Source: Mytilus galloprovincialis (Eukaryota; Mollusca; Bivalvia; Mytilida; Mytilidae). From it: a DNA stretch of 64,000 bases. Position numbers and translations under genes: made by a program. The DNA is taken from positions 75,571,497 through 75,635,496 of the forward strand of contig NC_134844.1 in NCBI RefSeq assembly GCF_965363235.1, written 5' to 3'. Below are positions 13,001 through 24,010 of this stretch, piece by piece (the first letter of the stretch is position 1; each line of letters opens with the position of its first letter). Under the pieces are notes generated by a model. That model did not search any database. It was not told the DNA's origin and saw only the letters and a list, made by a program, of their open reading frames with translations.

Positions 13001-16000
13001 TAGAAGTTATATCTTAATGAATTAGGTGGAACTTTTTTCTAACCAGAGAGCTAACACACACATCTTGAAAATAGGCTAGTTGACTCACAGTTTGTATAAG
13101 TACATGTACATCTGTTTACAAAACGTATTATAGTATACCGCTGAACGTTAGTCCGTCCGTCCGTTGTCAACATGTCGGATAATAACAATCTGCATCAAAC
13201 ATTATTTATATAGATCTGTCTACGTGAGTCTCTTTCTCTTTCATAATTTTTTTTATGAATTTTAGATTTTACGTGTTCAATTAAGTTATAGGAATTTTAT
13301 CCATTTAAAAGGGGTATTTTCCAGTGTTTGGATAATAACTGTCAAATGCTTTGAACATTTTTCATGATACTTTGGTGAAGTGTTTATTGAAGTATGCTAT
13401 CGATGTTATATATTATGGCAATTACCGTTCCTAGTTGTGGGGTTTTAGTCATAAAGGGATGGGGATTAGTCAGTTTTCGGACAACAACTCAAAAAGATTT
13501 CATGAAACTTTTGAAGGCTGGTTTATATCTATCAATATAACATCCCTTGAATTTTTTTTTTATATAGATTTATAACATGACATTTAGGAGTACTGGAACT
13601 TAATTCTTTGAAAATACTACGGGCGTATCACGTGCTCTTTATTCATATACATTTTGAAGTTTACTGCCTTTCAATACGATGGGTATTGTAAACTCTTAAA
13701 ATACAAGCAATTTGGCATTTTACACACTTATAATGTTAGTTCTTTCTAGCATTACAGGTTAGCGTATTTAAATCACCAATTATTTTACTGTTACAAATAG
13801 CAAATTTTCTTTTCAGGTGCATTTATCATTTTTACCAGTAGGACATACACACGAAGATGTGGATGCTGCTTTTAGCCGAATAGCTGAAACTCTTCGTAGG
13901 AATGATGCTGAAACAATGCCTCGTCTGAAGGAGATGCTTCCGAACGTTAAGGATATAGAGGCTATTTATGACATTCGTTCATGGATAACATCAAGCCTTA
14001 ACGACATTCGTAAGCATACTAAACCTTTGCATTATAAGTTTATCCGGGATTTAGCAACACATAATGTGAAAATGCAGTACAAAGCTTTCCAAGACAGCGA
14101 ATGGAAAACTGAACATGGCATTATTCAACTAATTTCCGGGAAACCTAATTTACCAAAGGGAATACCAAAAGTTGTCAATCCTCAATTCGAGAAGATAGAT
14201 ATAAATAAGATCAAATCTAGAATACCACAGTGGCAATGTCTATTCACTGATCAAATAGAACATACAGAGCAAAAGTGGTGGGAAAGATTTCTTGGACATC
14301 TAGAAAAAATTAGAGACAGTCTGCCATACAGAAGGACAAAAGTTCTATCAAAGGCAAAATGGATTCTCCCTTTGTTACCCAAACAGCAATTGAAAAGACA
14401 AAGACCATCCGTTGATCAAGACATTCCAGCAGAACTAAGGAGATTATTGGAAAATGAGCGAGAGGAATGTTTTGTAAGTCGGTCTAGTTCTTATCTATAT
14501 AAGTTTTCACATTTCTCATTTTATATATTAATCAATTTAATCTCTAGTTTCATTGTATTGAAATAAAAAAGTAAAACAAATAGACCATCACAATATAAAT
14601 AATGCTTTAAGTCGATGTGAAAAGTTTGTCCGTATATTATGCTTTCCAGAGTTCATTTAACTAAAAGATAAGACATAGTTTATCAATATAGGACACAAAA
14701 ATACTATACGTCACGAAATAAAAACCAAAGGAACAGCGCTCTACGTTTTTCATTTAAAAGTGACAGTGAACCTTCAACATGGAGCAAAGTAAAAAAAAAC
14801 AGTCATATCGCTCCAACTTTAGACCGACCCACTACACATTTTAATACTTGTTTCTGTGGAAATCATTGCAATGTTAAAAAGTCGATCACGCTACTAAATG
14901 TGACCTTTTTTTTCGCTATCGTCTTCTGTTATATGTTAAGTCAAAGATCAATTATTTAAAAATCTGCATTCGATGTTATTTTCAAAATGTAGAAACGTGA
15001 TTTGTTCAAACAAACTACAATGTATATGAACTCGTACATTTCAGGTGCAAGTACAACCAAAACAACAAAAAAAGACATCAAAAGGAAATAGAAAAGAATC
15101 AGAAGGTATTATGTAATTTGTATTTTGTTCTATCATTTGAGAAATTTTAAGTATATTGGAGGGTAAAGTATGCCCAAAAAGTATCGTTTACGATCGCGAC
15201 AATTGACAATAAAATTGAGAATGGAAATGGGAAATGTGTCAAAGAGACAACAACCCGACCAAATAAAAAACAACAGCAGAGGGTCACCAACAGGTCTTCA
15301 ATGTAGCGAGAAATTCCCGCACCCGGAGGCGTCCTTCAGCTGGCCCCTAAACAAATATATACTAGTCCAGTGATAATGAACGCCATACTAATTTCCAAAT
15401 TGTACACAAGAAAATAAAATTAAAAATATACAAGACTAACAAAGGCCAGAGGCTCCTGACTTGGGACAGGCGCAAAAATGCGGCGGGGTTAAACATGTTT
15501 GTGAGATCTCAACCCTCCCGCTATACCTCTAACCAATGTAGAAAAGTAAACGCATAACAATACGCACATTAAAATTCAGTTCAAGAGAAGTCAGAGTCTG
15601 ATGTCAGAAGATGTAACCAAAGAAAATAAACAAAATGACAATAATACATAAATAACAACAGACTACTAGCAGTTAACTGACATGCCAGCTCCAGACTTCA
15701 ATTAAACTGACTGAAAGATTATGGAATCATCATATGAACATCAGGCACAATCCTTCCCGTTAGGGATTTAGTATCATACCATCATAACATATATGAGAAG
15801 AACATAACCCGTGTCATGCCAACAACTGTTTTTAGAATAAATGTGTTTAGTTCCGATGCAAAGACCTTATCAATGACTCAATATTAACGCCAAAATATGC
15901 AATTTTTAATGACTTGACAACAGTATCGTAATTATATCCCTTCTTAATAAGTCTATTCAAAGGTTTTGTAAGTTTCTGAGGTGAATACTGACACCTTTGT

Positions 16001-16564
16001 GCTTTATAAAGAATATTTCCATAAAAAATTGGATGTGAAATACCTGAACGTATTAGAAGTCTGCATGTTGAGCTATATTTACGAATGATGTCTTTATACC
16101 GATGATAAAATTTAGTAAATGTTTTGACTAGTTTGTGATATCGAAAACCCTGGTGTAATAATTTTTCAGTAATACATAAATTTCTCTCGTTAAAATCTAA
16201 AACATTGTTACATACACGAGCGAATCGTACAAGCTGAGATATATAAACACCGTAAGATGGTGACAAGGGAACGTCACCATCTAAAAACAGATAATTAACT
16301 ATAGGAAATGAAAAATCATCGAATTTTTCCGTGAATAGTCACGAAGGTATCGCCATTTTCAACCTCATATTGATATCTTCCTTTAAAGCTGAAGAAAAAA
16401 AGATGAATATGCATTAAGCAAATTTATGTAAATATATCGTTTCTTCTATTTCAGAGAAAACATGCCAAGCAAAGAAAAGGAAGAAGAATGTTAAAGAAAT
16501 TTCCAGAAAAATTTACTCTTCATATATTTATTTTTTTAAAACTAAAAGTTATTACAAAACATAG
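4018..16564 (+). CDS. DUF7869-type protein with integrase-like (DDE) core, ten exons
   Basis: Exons: 4018-4900, 6174-6760, 7298-7419, 7802-7893, 8345-8385, 10320-10481, 11716-11832, 13817-14473, 15045-15105, 16455-16564. Every junction is AG/GT and phases agree, giving about 943 residues from 4018. An in-frame ATG at 3988 would add ten residues if the acceptor at 4017 is not used. Residues 1-294 are acidic and Ser/Asn-rich with repeated LGDS/LGQS units. A Cys cluster (CRRCCSKVC, about 310-320) is followed by a basic helical region with a second CxxC (CTVC) near 498. The core has IIDGMDQ (D557, D560), LPHF, LQADNCWRENKN (D642) and FLPVGHTHEDVDAAFS (E681, D682, D684). This order is typical of DUF7869 proteins, and spaced acids suggest an RNase H-like fold. 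The C terminus is lysine-rich (KKRKKNVK), perhaps a nuclear signal. Function is unknown. The many introns argue for a host gene, probably of transposase descent. Confidence 0.8.
4915..4980 (-). repeat. R1 repeat fragment in intron
   Basis: AGATGTGGTATGAGTGCCAA and the following AATGAGACAACTCTCTATCC are the tail of the R1 repeat in reverse orientation. The fragment lies just inside the first firm intron of the DUF7869-type gene. Confidence 0.6.
4999..5459. mobile_element. 461-bp fold-back (palindromic) element
   Basis: The left end (TAGAATGACATTCAAAACAG from 4999) is matched in reverse complement by the right end (CTGTTTTGAATTTCATTCTA to 5459). Complementarity runs inward almost to the centre near 5229, for example AATTCGAAAAATTAATCAG against CTGATTAATTTTTCGAATT. 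Small gaps make the arms unequal. The element lies in an intron and would form a long hairpin as RNA or single-stranded DNA. No coding capacity. Confidence 0.8.
6975..7125 (+). repeat. Short dispersed repeat ending GGATCCGCCACTG
   Basis: Begins GCAGAGGCGGATTTAGGCGG and ends TTTCTGGATCCGCCACTG, with an internal TTGGTTGATTATATAGGGAA. The two ends are imperfect inverted repeats, as in small non-autonomous hAT-like elements. A reverse-oriented partial copy lies at 20212-20310 and a remnant at 20514-20590. Intronic. Confidence 0.6.
8674..9976 (-). mobile_element. hAT-superfamily DNA transposon relic (ZMYM1-like transposase)
   Basis: Terminal inverted repeats CAGGGGCGTAGCTA (8674) and TAGCTACGCCCCTG (to 9976) are directly flanked by GCGAA on both sides, a possible 5-bp target duplication (hAT usually makes 8 bp). 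Between them, on the minus strand, several frames from about 9430 down to 8824 recall hAT transposase: KSLFFFAFIDHMIRQLDS, then ITNEQISILSETYETDLACN, and the C-terminal ALLHIHRDFSVNLDKVIEKF. The N-terminal part of a transposase is missing and the frame shifts several times, so this is an internally deleted, inactive copy. It sits in the intron at 8386-10319 of the DUF7869-type gene and does not disturb its exons. Confidence 0.7.
10594..10907. mobile_element. MITE of about 314 bp
   Basis: Ends are inverted repeats: GTGCCGCTTGAATT on the left and AATCCAAGCGGCAC on the right, one mismatch. No coding capacity. Inserted in the intron 10482-11715. Confidence 0.55.
11095..11210 (+). repeat. Bivalve-type repeat tail
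   Basis: Contains GTCCAAAGTACACGAACGAA, a CGGACGGACGGA simple run, then GCCCCTCTACTATTGTAGGT, a short hairpin near the end. This order is familiar as the end of a dispersed mussel repeat (recalled, not searched). Intronic. Confidence 0.45.
12300..12480 (+). repeat. GGGATTT-rich degenerate repeat
   Basis: Repeated CGGGATTT, CGGGACC and CGGGAATT words, spaced 20-30 bp, give spurious open frames in two registers. Codon content is repetitive and has no splice support. Intronic, in 11833-13816. The rest of that intron (12480-13800) holds a GTCCGTCCGTCC run near 13150 and nothing else recognised. Confidence 0.5.
15175..16330 (-). mobile_element. Family A reverse-transcriptase element, 3' part
   Basis: An antisense open frame from 16266 to 15847 (139 residues; YGVYISQLVRFARVCNNVLD, then a HxxLVKTFTKFYHRY stretch) is the C-terminal part of a non-LTR reverse transcriptase, preceded by more of it to about 16330. 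Its 3' tail continues to 15175 and carries GTCTCTTTGACACATTTCCC. Motif order (FLDLDI, YDKRDDF, YGVYISQL, seen in this and sister copies) resembles Penelope-like elements. 5'-truncated. Lies antisense in the intron 15106-16454 of the DUF7869-type gene. Tail fragments recur at 27100-27300 (minus) and 34065-34130 (plus), and a longer decayed copy at 48640-50125. Confidence 0.7.
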
Positions 16565-16788
16565 ATTATACTTAGCGATATATTTTCTTTTAGAATCATT
16601 GTTCATGTATCTTTTGATAGATGAATATTTGCATTTAGTGTTGATATTTTACCTCAAAATATTCCTAAGTCTTTGGGAAAGAATTGTTACATCACATATC
16701 TATCCTTCTATTTCAAACCAACTTATATATTATTCAGACAGTTGTCAGTTGTAATTACAAGTTTCGAACACATTTTAAATATTTCATT

Positions 16789-16794
16789 AATAAA
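16789..16794 (+). terminator. AATAAA polyadenylation signal of the DUF7869-type gene
   Basis: First AATAAA after the TAG at 16562-16564, about 225 bp downstream. Confidence 0.55.
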
Positions 16795-16994
16795 AATTGT
16801 TTTATTCTCCAAAATATCTTAGTAGTAACTTATTGATAACATGTGAGAGACCCAAAGCGATTAGAATGACATTGACAGTGAATCCTAGATGTTTTTTGTG
16901 TTTTTTTTTATCTGGCCTTTATTCGTTTATATTGATCTTTTGTTTTTAATAGTAAATACTAAAAATTCTACCGAATCATTTTCTTCTTCTTTTC

Positions 16995-17335
16995 TTTTTT
17001 TTTTTGGTTTAAAGACCAGTTTATGAGTATCAAACAACCTATAGATTGGTTTAATTGTTTGGTTGTTTTTTCTATATGAATAAGAAAATACATGAATATT
17101 TGGTCTTTAGACCAGAATAATACAATATCGTTTGACAACATTCTTTTTTGGTTGAAAGACCACAATCTTTATTCAAAACATTTGTGGATTAAACATTTGG
17201 TATTTATTAAGTTTGTATTGATGTTTTTTTTTACAACAATAAAAAGTCACTTCTTCAGTTTTGGTCTAACGACCAGATAGCAAATTTTATGCTATGTGTA
17301 CATGTTAAAAATGGTCTTTGGACTAGTATATTGAA
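16995..17335. repeat. Cluster of five short TGGTCT/AGACCA hairpins
   Basis: Five near-palindromes recur: TGGTTTAAAGACCAG (about 17005), TGGTCTTTAGACCAG (17100), TGGTTGAAAGACCAC (17150), TGGTCTAACGACCAG (17262) and TGGTCTTTGGACTAG (17312). Spacing is 50-110 bp and the DNA between them is not obviously repeated. It lies just downstream of the DUF7869-type gene. No family recognised. Confidence 0.5.
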
Positions 17336-17339
17336 GGAA

Positions 17340-18285
17340 ACATTTCATAATAAATTTACAAAATATTGTAAAATTTGTAAAAATTCTATAGCCAATATGA
17401 AAAATCTAATACTTAAGTTAGTAAAAAAGTATTAAAAAAGCATTTAATGTATTAAATTAATCTTAAAATGGTTTACAAAGATAAAAAAGGAAAACAATGG
17501 ATTTTCCCTTTTAGAAATGGAATCAGTTGTATGTAGTGTATTATAATTACATGTATTAGAATGTAATAACTTTGATGACAGTATAGTTGATACTAATTTT
17601 TGATTGTATCTAACGTTGGTAACTGTGATTACAAAATGAAATTGGGACATGGGCCTCTTTATTTTCAATCCTGTGTACTTTTTGCAGTGTATATGTTTTT
17701 TTTTTGTTATTTATGTTGTTTGTTTTTGTTTAGGCTTTTTGATTGTTTATTTTTATATCGGTATTATTTTGTTCTTTGTAATAATTAGGTTGAAATATTT
17801 ATAAAAAAAATAGAATCATTTGACATCATTATTTTTGAGGATAATTTTAACACATAATAAAACGAAGTATTTATGTTTGTAACCATGGTCATGCAATTTT
17901 ATACCGTATCATCGAATTTCTCAAAGAAAGTATAAAACTAACAGTAATGAATCATCCCCTCTTGTCATTGCAGCTGACGATGGGGTGAAATCTTGGTCGA
18001 CCTGCTTTCATAAAATTTTAGGAATCCAATAATGATTGTTAATTATCTTTACGCACTGAAATAAACTGTGTGGGGAATGCTGTTGTTCTTAAGAAGTTAA
18101 GCAGTCAAAAATGTTGTATCATAGATAAAAAAAAAAATTTAACTGGATCAAAATAAAAACAAATTAAATAAAATAAAAAATAGATATAAGAATAATAATA
18201 AAAATAGATAAAATAAAATAAAATAATAGTTATAATGTTAATATATGTACTATATATTTGGCGTTGGTTGCCATTTAACTATTCC
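17340..18285. other. AT-rich stretch without a gene
   Basis: No coding exon seen. 18125-18235 is an A-rich simple region of AAATA and GATAAAAT units. Confidence 0.5.
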
Positions 18286-18287
18286 AT

Positions 18288-18308
18288 TGGTCACTAGGTG
18301 GCGCCCTA
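18288..18308 (+). promoter_or_regulatory. CTCF-like motif
   Basis: TCACTAGGTGGCGCC (18291-18305) agrees with the CTCF core consensus CCASYAGRKGGCRSY at 14 of 15 positions. The DNA just downstream is less AT-rich, and TTGTTTAAG before a GTAAGC near 18446 could be a first-exon donor. Binding is inferred from motif only. Confidence 0.4.
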
Positions 18309-19035
18309 AGAAAACGGAAATATTAAAGCTTCCGGTATTTCATTCCACGATTTTCACAATCTTGCCGGTATTCTATTTCGAAAGGTGCTTTCTACATCAA
18401 CCATCAGACCAATATTAATATTTGCTGTATGTAATAATTGTTTAAGGTAAGCATGGTAAGGCCTAACTGTTTTTATTCAAATCTTATCAATACACGTGAG
18501 TTTTCTACTGTATTTTGCTTTTGAAAAATAGTCCTGTTAAACGGTGAGGTCGGAAAGACGGACACTTTCATTATTATTGCAAAATGTATCAAACAGCTCC
18601 AAGCTTGCGGGATACTTCATACCAAATTATACTCAACAATAGTTTATGATAATAATTTGTTTGAATATATTGAAATAAATTTAGTCGGTCGTCGGCGGCT
18701 AGGTTTCTACAAAATATACGGGTTTTAGGCAACTCGAGTTACCCCCCTTATACTATAGACTTTTTTAGATATCATATGATGTGATAATCATAGTGCAGTT
18801 AGGTGCAGCTTTGATATTTTTTTTTATTTAATAGGAAAATATTAAACCATGTGATATAAAAAGTAGTGTCTTTATTATTTACAAGTACACACCCGTGATA
18901 TCGCGGGTCCGTGACTGAATTAAAGTATATAACTATGCCTAAGCCTTATTTTAGTAATTAGTATTGTCATCTAATAAAGTCATGTCGATTATAAGATACA
19001 AAGTTTTCTCTGCTTTCAAATCTTTCTGTTTGAAC

Positions 19036-19500
19036 CCGTCGACCTGGAACTTATCAATTATTGGTAATATTAACTATTTGGAAAACAAAAGGTCCTGGCT
19101 ATCCAGGAATGGAGTATTTTTTTAATCAACAGCATTGTCCTATATTAGTTATCTTAGAAAGTCTTGCTGATTGCTGAATAAAACTTCAATAGGGAACAAT
19201 TTGACAATGATTGAATTTAGTAGTGTCAGCCCTTTGATTATGACCCGTGTATATAGCAAAATCCTAAATACACCGTTTGGTGGTGCGCCTGTCAAATGCG
19301 GAACGTACAGATAAGGTAATAGCTAACAGGTGAATATACTATTGGTATCGGTATCGGATTCGACCCGGAACTTGTTAATTATTGGCAATATTAATTATGT
19401 GGAAAACAAAAGGGTCTGGAGTGGTGTAATTTTTAATCTACACCATTGTCCTATATTAGTTATATATAGAGTTGAATTCTTTGATTTGTCGTTTTTACCC
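19036..19500 (+). repeat. Two tandem-like copies of one repeat
   Basis: A segment at 19036-19165 and another at 19350-19475 share CCGGAACTT/CTGGAACTT, AATTATTGG-AATATTAA, GGAAAACAAAAGG, and CATTGTCCTATATTAGTTAT. The second is followed by CGATGACGGCTGACAAATTG. Spacing is about 315 bp. It resembles a dispersed mussel repeat. No gene. Confidence 0.55.
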
Positions 19501-20099
19501 GATGACGGCTGACAAATTGGACCTCGTAATTTTAGTATTATAGATATGAACCCTATTGTTGAAAAATTTCTTACTGACAATTGTACAATTATACTCCTAA
19601 AATAAAGTAGTTGCAGCAGCTTCTTGTCAAAAAGTTTCATATAAATGTGGAGGGTCATTGAATATTTCAACTAAGACCTACTTAAACGCTTGATCAATTG
19701 TTTGGTATTATAATCCCTGCATAATCAATGGGTCATTACAATAATTGGTACACAATGTACACAGCCAGGAGGCAGGATTACTTTGAACAATGTGTTAATG
19801 ATATGATACTAGGTCTTTATACTTAATAAGGGTATCACAACTTAAGTAATCATCTATGAGTCCTTTTAAAAGTTGATTATCTATCTACTGTCCAACCAAA
19901 TAGTGATAATTATTTTAATAGTGATGGTGTCTCTTTTTAAAGTGATTCAACAATGCTCTAATTTGATATTGAATACTAGCCTACACTTGTTTCTTTGTTG
20001 TAGGAGTATCTTGTATTATACAGTAATTATATATATATATAATTAGTTGATATTTGGAAACAGAAGACAATCACCTTACTTATTTTGTTTTCAATTTTG

Positions 20100-20416
20100 G
20101 TAAGTAGACTTATAAAAGTGAACTTATATTTCAATTACCATAACTTCCAACCATTAAATTATAAACAAAGTATTAAAATTTATACAATTATAAGAAGAGA
20201 TGGTAGGATATTCAGTGGGGGATCCAGAACTTTTTATAAGGGGGGCGCTGACTGACCTAAGGGGGCCCAGCTCAGGTCATGTTTCAGGGATTCCCTATAT
20301 AATCAACCAAATTTTGGTAAGTAGACTTATTAAAGTGATACTTGTATTTAAACTACCATTTAACCTTCAAACCTTTAAATTATAAACAAAGTAAAATTCA
20401 TACAATTATAAGAAGA
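20100..20416 (+). repeat. Direct repeat pair split by a reversed short element
   Basis: About 100 bp beginning AGTAGACTTAT and running through AAATTATAAACAAAGTA to CAATTATAAGAAGA occurs at 20104-20200 and again at 20319-20416. The gap (20212-20310) is a reverse-oriented copy of the GGATCCGCC repeat found at 6975-7125. The arrangement suggests a duplication associated with that insertion. Confidence 0.55.
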
Positions 20417-21129
20417 TATATATGGGATGTTAAAGTACATTGAATGAGACAAGCAAACAAACAATATAGGAAGTGGCACAAATAAAATTATGCACTGCTA
20501 AAACATTAACAGTGGCGGATCAAGGTGGAAGGTTTCGGGGTTGGAACCCCCCTTTTTAAAATGACTGGATCCACCCATGATTAAAGTGTCTTAAACTGCT
20601 GTTAAGGTAAAAACAAAACAAAAACAATAAATTATGACCACAAAACACATGTCAAGTTAACTTTTGGTGTTGTCACTTTTACAAATCTACAGTTATTCCC
20701 CTTTACATATGTAAAAGTGTTCATTTTGAGTTTTTGGAATCTGGAAAAATTGCTTGTACAAGTAAGGAGAATTAATTCTAACTTTGTTTACAACTGTAAA
20801 TATGACTTATTTCATTTAATAGGCCTAAAGTAAAAATAACTGATTAATGAATTAACAAGGGCATGATGATTACATGTATATTATATATGGTGTTCTTTAA
20901 TTTTTAGGTATAATTGTTTAGATTTATATGGTGCGCATGTAATTAAAGAGCCAGTCAAGAGGAGTTTGACAGTTTTTTTCCTATTGGTATGCAAGTTAAT
21001 GATAAATTGTTAATAAGAAAATTTGATTATTGTCATACAAATAGAAAACTAAATTTCAAATATATAAATATAAAAAAAAAAACTCTGACATGTTTTTGGT
21101 CTAGAAAGCATGACCTAATCACAAGACAA

Positions 21130-21385
21130 AGTGCCATATTGACATAGATATTAGAAGATGTGGTATGAGGGCCAATGGGACAACTCTCCATCCAAAACCA
21201 TTCAAACAAAGAAATCAACAATATAAAAAACATATCCCCATAAAACATCACCCTTTGTCTATACAGAACATTAATAAAACTAGAACGAGTAACAAACGGC
21301 CAAAATATTATTTGGAAATCACACAAAAATATGACTGCGAAGGTAGTAACAGCTGTTGGTCAGACCAAGGAATAAAAACAATTTA
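21130..21385 (-). repeat. R1-type repeat copy, reverse orientation
   Basis: Begins AGAAGATGTGGTATGAGGGC, then CAATGGGACAACTCTCCATC, the reversed tail of the R1 repeat. Short antiparallel open frames over it are shadows. Confidence 0.55.
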
Positions 21386-21774
21386 AAATAGTTTTAAAAT
21401 ACTCAATGTTGTAATAAGAGGGCAGATAACTTAAAAAGTATAAAACAAACCTGATTTTTTAAATAAAAATGATGATTATCATATTACTGTCAATTTTACT
21501 TTATACCAATATAAAGAATTATAATAAATGTTGGATTTCTATGGTTTTTAGATAATAATTTGGTGATAACAAAGGTCTATCGAAGAACGATTTTGGTGTT
21601 TCCATCATTTTGGTTTGCTTTATGATAGTATTGATAAGTTTAACTGCAAACAATATAAAATGCTTTCTACTAAATTCTTGAAATGGCATGTGCACAAATT
21701 TATCCTCTTTCACTATACATATTCAATGCATGCATGTTAATTAGCAAAATTAAAAACGTTTTTGTATAAAATTA

Positions 21775-22604
21775 ATGGAAAAATCTAAATCTTTATTTAA
21801 AGATTTCCTTCCATCTGGTAAATTTTTTGAACCTTCAGATAATTTAATGGAGTCAACCAAGTCATGTCCGTCGAACAATATTTCAGTAGAGAGAGTGTTT
21901 GGTCAACTTGATGCGGAACTGAAACGTGCTCCACACTGTAGCTTACGAACGGTTGAATCAAAATTGTTGTATAAAAACAATAAGACAGCTGAATGGTTAA
22001 AAGAAAAAAAGAGTCGGAAAAAGGTGAAATCATAAATGAAGCAGAACGAAATAATTCAAAATTTATTAACTTTTCGAAATTGAAACAGAAAAAAACTACA
22101 TGAAAATAGACTAAAAATAATAGAAGAAAGAAAAAAGACTAAAACAAAAAGAGAGGAAAAAAAAAAAGGCTAACAAAATGTAAAATGCTTAAAGATTTGG
22201 AAACTATTGGAATTTGGAAAAATCAAAAGATAATTGAGGAAAATATTGGGAAAATTAGAAGTAAAAAGGATAAACTTTCAGCTTTGAAGTCACAAATAAA
22301 TATGGTAAAAGAACACATCAATCTTGATCACAACAACAAACATTTAATACTATTCAGTAGGAAAGGAAAGCAGCACGACACGAAAGAGTTAGTTGACAAT
22401 CTACTAAGCCTGATCAATTTAATGAATAGTATAAATGAAAATGGAAAAAATAATGAAACAGAACATCTTAATAATACCATTCGAAATAATCCATCTGGAA
22501 TCATCGGGAAATATGTTTCGCATACTTGGAGTGACCAAACATGGAGGGGCAAAGTTATATCATTCAACGATAGCGAATTTGAGGTTATCAATCATCTATT
22601 TTAA
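21775..22604 (+). pseudogene. Remnant of a multicopy mollusc protein of unknown function
   Basis: Two open stretches lie in different frames. The first (21775-22035) has SNNISVERVFGQLDAELKR, then ESKLLYKNNKTAEWL. After an A-rich lysine-coding linker, the second (22185-22604) has DLETIGIWKNQKIIEENIGK, ALKSQINMVKEHI, LILFSRKGKQHDTKELVDNL and GKYVSHTWSDQTWRGKVISF. From memory this order matches the C-terminal half of a family expanded in molluscs and cnidarians (NERDFA-LD, ES-NKTS-WL, GLW, ALK-Q, FS-KGKQ, H-W-G-V). Its role is unknown and it may be carried by a transposon. No N-terminal half or introns were found and the frame is interrupted, so this copy is probably dead. Confidence 0.5.
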
Positions 22605-23360
22605 AATTTTGACAGTTCACTGTAATCTTAATTTCACTAATTTTTTTTTATCCAGTACACATGGGGTATATAAGTGTTTCCCTTAATCTCACAATGTTTC
22701 TGAAATGGTATTCACTGTACTATTTCCATGTATACCAACTTGGTGATCATTTTGTTTTCCGTCATGATAATCATTTTTCCTTTAATTTTGCATGTAAAAC
22801 CTGCATAAAAAATCTTAAATAGAATAACTACCCACTTTTTTTGGCCAAATACCCCTACATTTTTTGTTTGTCCTCAGTTCCTCAGTTATAGCAGAATAAT
22901 AATTTATGATTTTGTTTATACAGGGATTGTAAACAAAATGAATGCATATTAATTACGTGCCAGTCTCCCTAAGAATTTAGCAGTTGTGAAAACATGAAAA
23001 ACATGATACCACCCAAGTTTCCTTGTTTTACAATATAATTTCAAAATAAATAATGATGCAGGAATATAAGATGCATTTCTTTTTCCTGTTCTGGTATATG
23101 TAATTAAAGTTATAAATTGGTAGAAAATGCACAAGAAATTATTATTTAAGGGGAACCAACTCTGTAATTTGCTATTATTATAACCAAAAGATATATAAAG
23201 GATTTCAAGCATTATCAGACACACACTCAAATCAAAGACCTATCACTTCTAACTGAGAATGAAGATGATATTGACCAAAGTATGGGGAGGTCATTTCTTT
23301 TCTTACAGAGACTGATTCTTACCAAGACTGGTAATTATATTCCAATTAGTTACTTTGTAT
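22605..23360. other. No gene recognised
   Basis: AT-rich DNA, no supported exon on either strand. An open frame at 22949-23230 (minus) has no start context, homology or splice sites. Confidence 0.4.
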
Positions 23361-23364
23361 ATTT

Positions 23365-24010
23365 TTATACCCCCGCTTTAAAAAAGGGGGGTATACTGTT
23401 TTACCTCTGTCTGTCCGTCAGTCCGTCCGACAGTCCGTCCATCAGTCCGTCCGTCAGTCAGTCCGTCCCATGAAACTTTCGTCACATTTTTCTCAGGAAC
23501 TACACATCCACCCTTTCTGTAATTTGGTATCAACATTTATATATGTCAGCTATACCGTGTGATGCGTTTTCAGATTCATCACTTGACAACTTCCTGTTTA
23601 CCGAACACTTGTATGATTTTACACATGATAGCCAAGTTGAAAATTTTCGTCACATTTTTCTCAGGAACTACAATACAAGGATTTCTGAAATTTGGTTTCA
23701 GGATTTATATAAGTCAGCTATACCGTGTGATGTGTTTTCAGATTCATCACTCGACAACTTCCTGTTTACCGAACACTTGTATGATTTTACACATGATAAC
23801 CAAGTTAAAAATTTTCGTCACATTTTCCTCAGGAACTACAATACAAGGATTTCTGAAATTTGGTTTCAGGATTTTTATAAGTCAGCTATACCGTGTGATG
23901 CGTTTTCAGATTCATCACTCGACAACTTCCTGTTTACCGAACACTTGCATATTTTTACACTATTAATATTATCCACTTGCGGCGGGGGTATCATCAGTGA
24001 GCAGTAGCTC
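23365..24010 (+). repeat. 168-bp tandem array inside a dispersed element
   Basis: Begins with a small hairpin of C and G runs (CCCCCGCTTTAAAAAAGGGG), then a CAGTCCGTCCGT simple run (23400-23470), then units whose TCAGCTATACCG marks fall at 23546, 23714 and 23882, exactly 168 bp apart. It ends GCGGGGGTATCATCAG. Because 168 is a multiple of three, two long frames stay open through the array (56-residue units starting SAIPCDAFSDSSLD). They are repeat artefacts. The plan of a unique head, a tandem core and a G-rich tail resembles the non-autonomous Helitron/Helentron-like elements of bivalves. Confidence 0.65.

Noticed and set aside
23543-24007. 154-residue open frame with three 56-residue repeats
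   Set aside because: The DNA repeats with an exact 168-bp period and a second register is open too. No splice or promoter support. It is a tandem DNA repeat.
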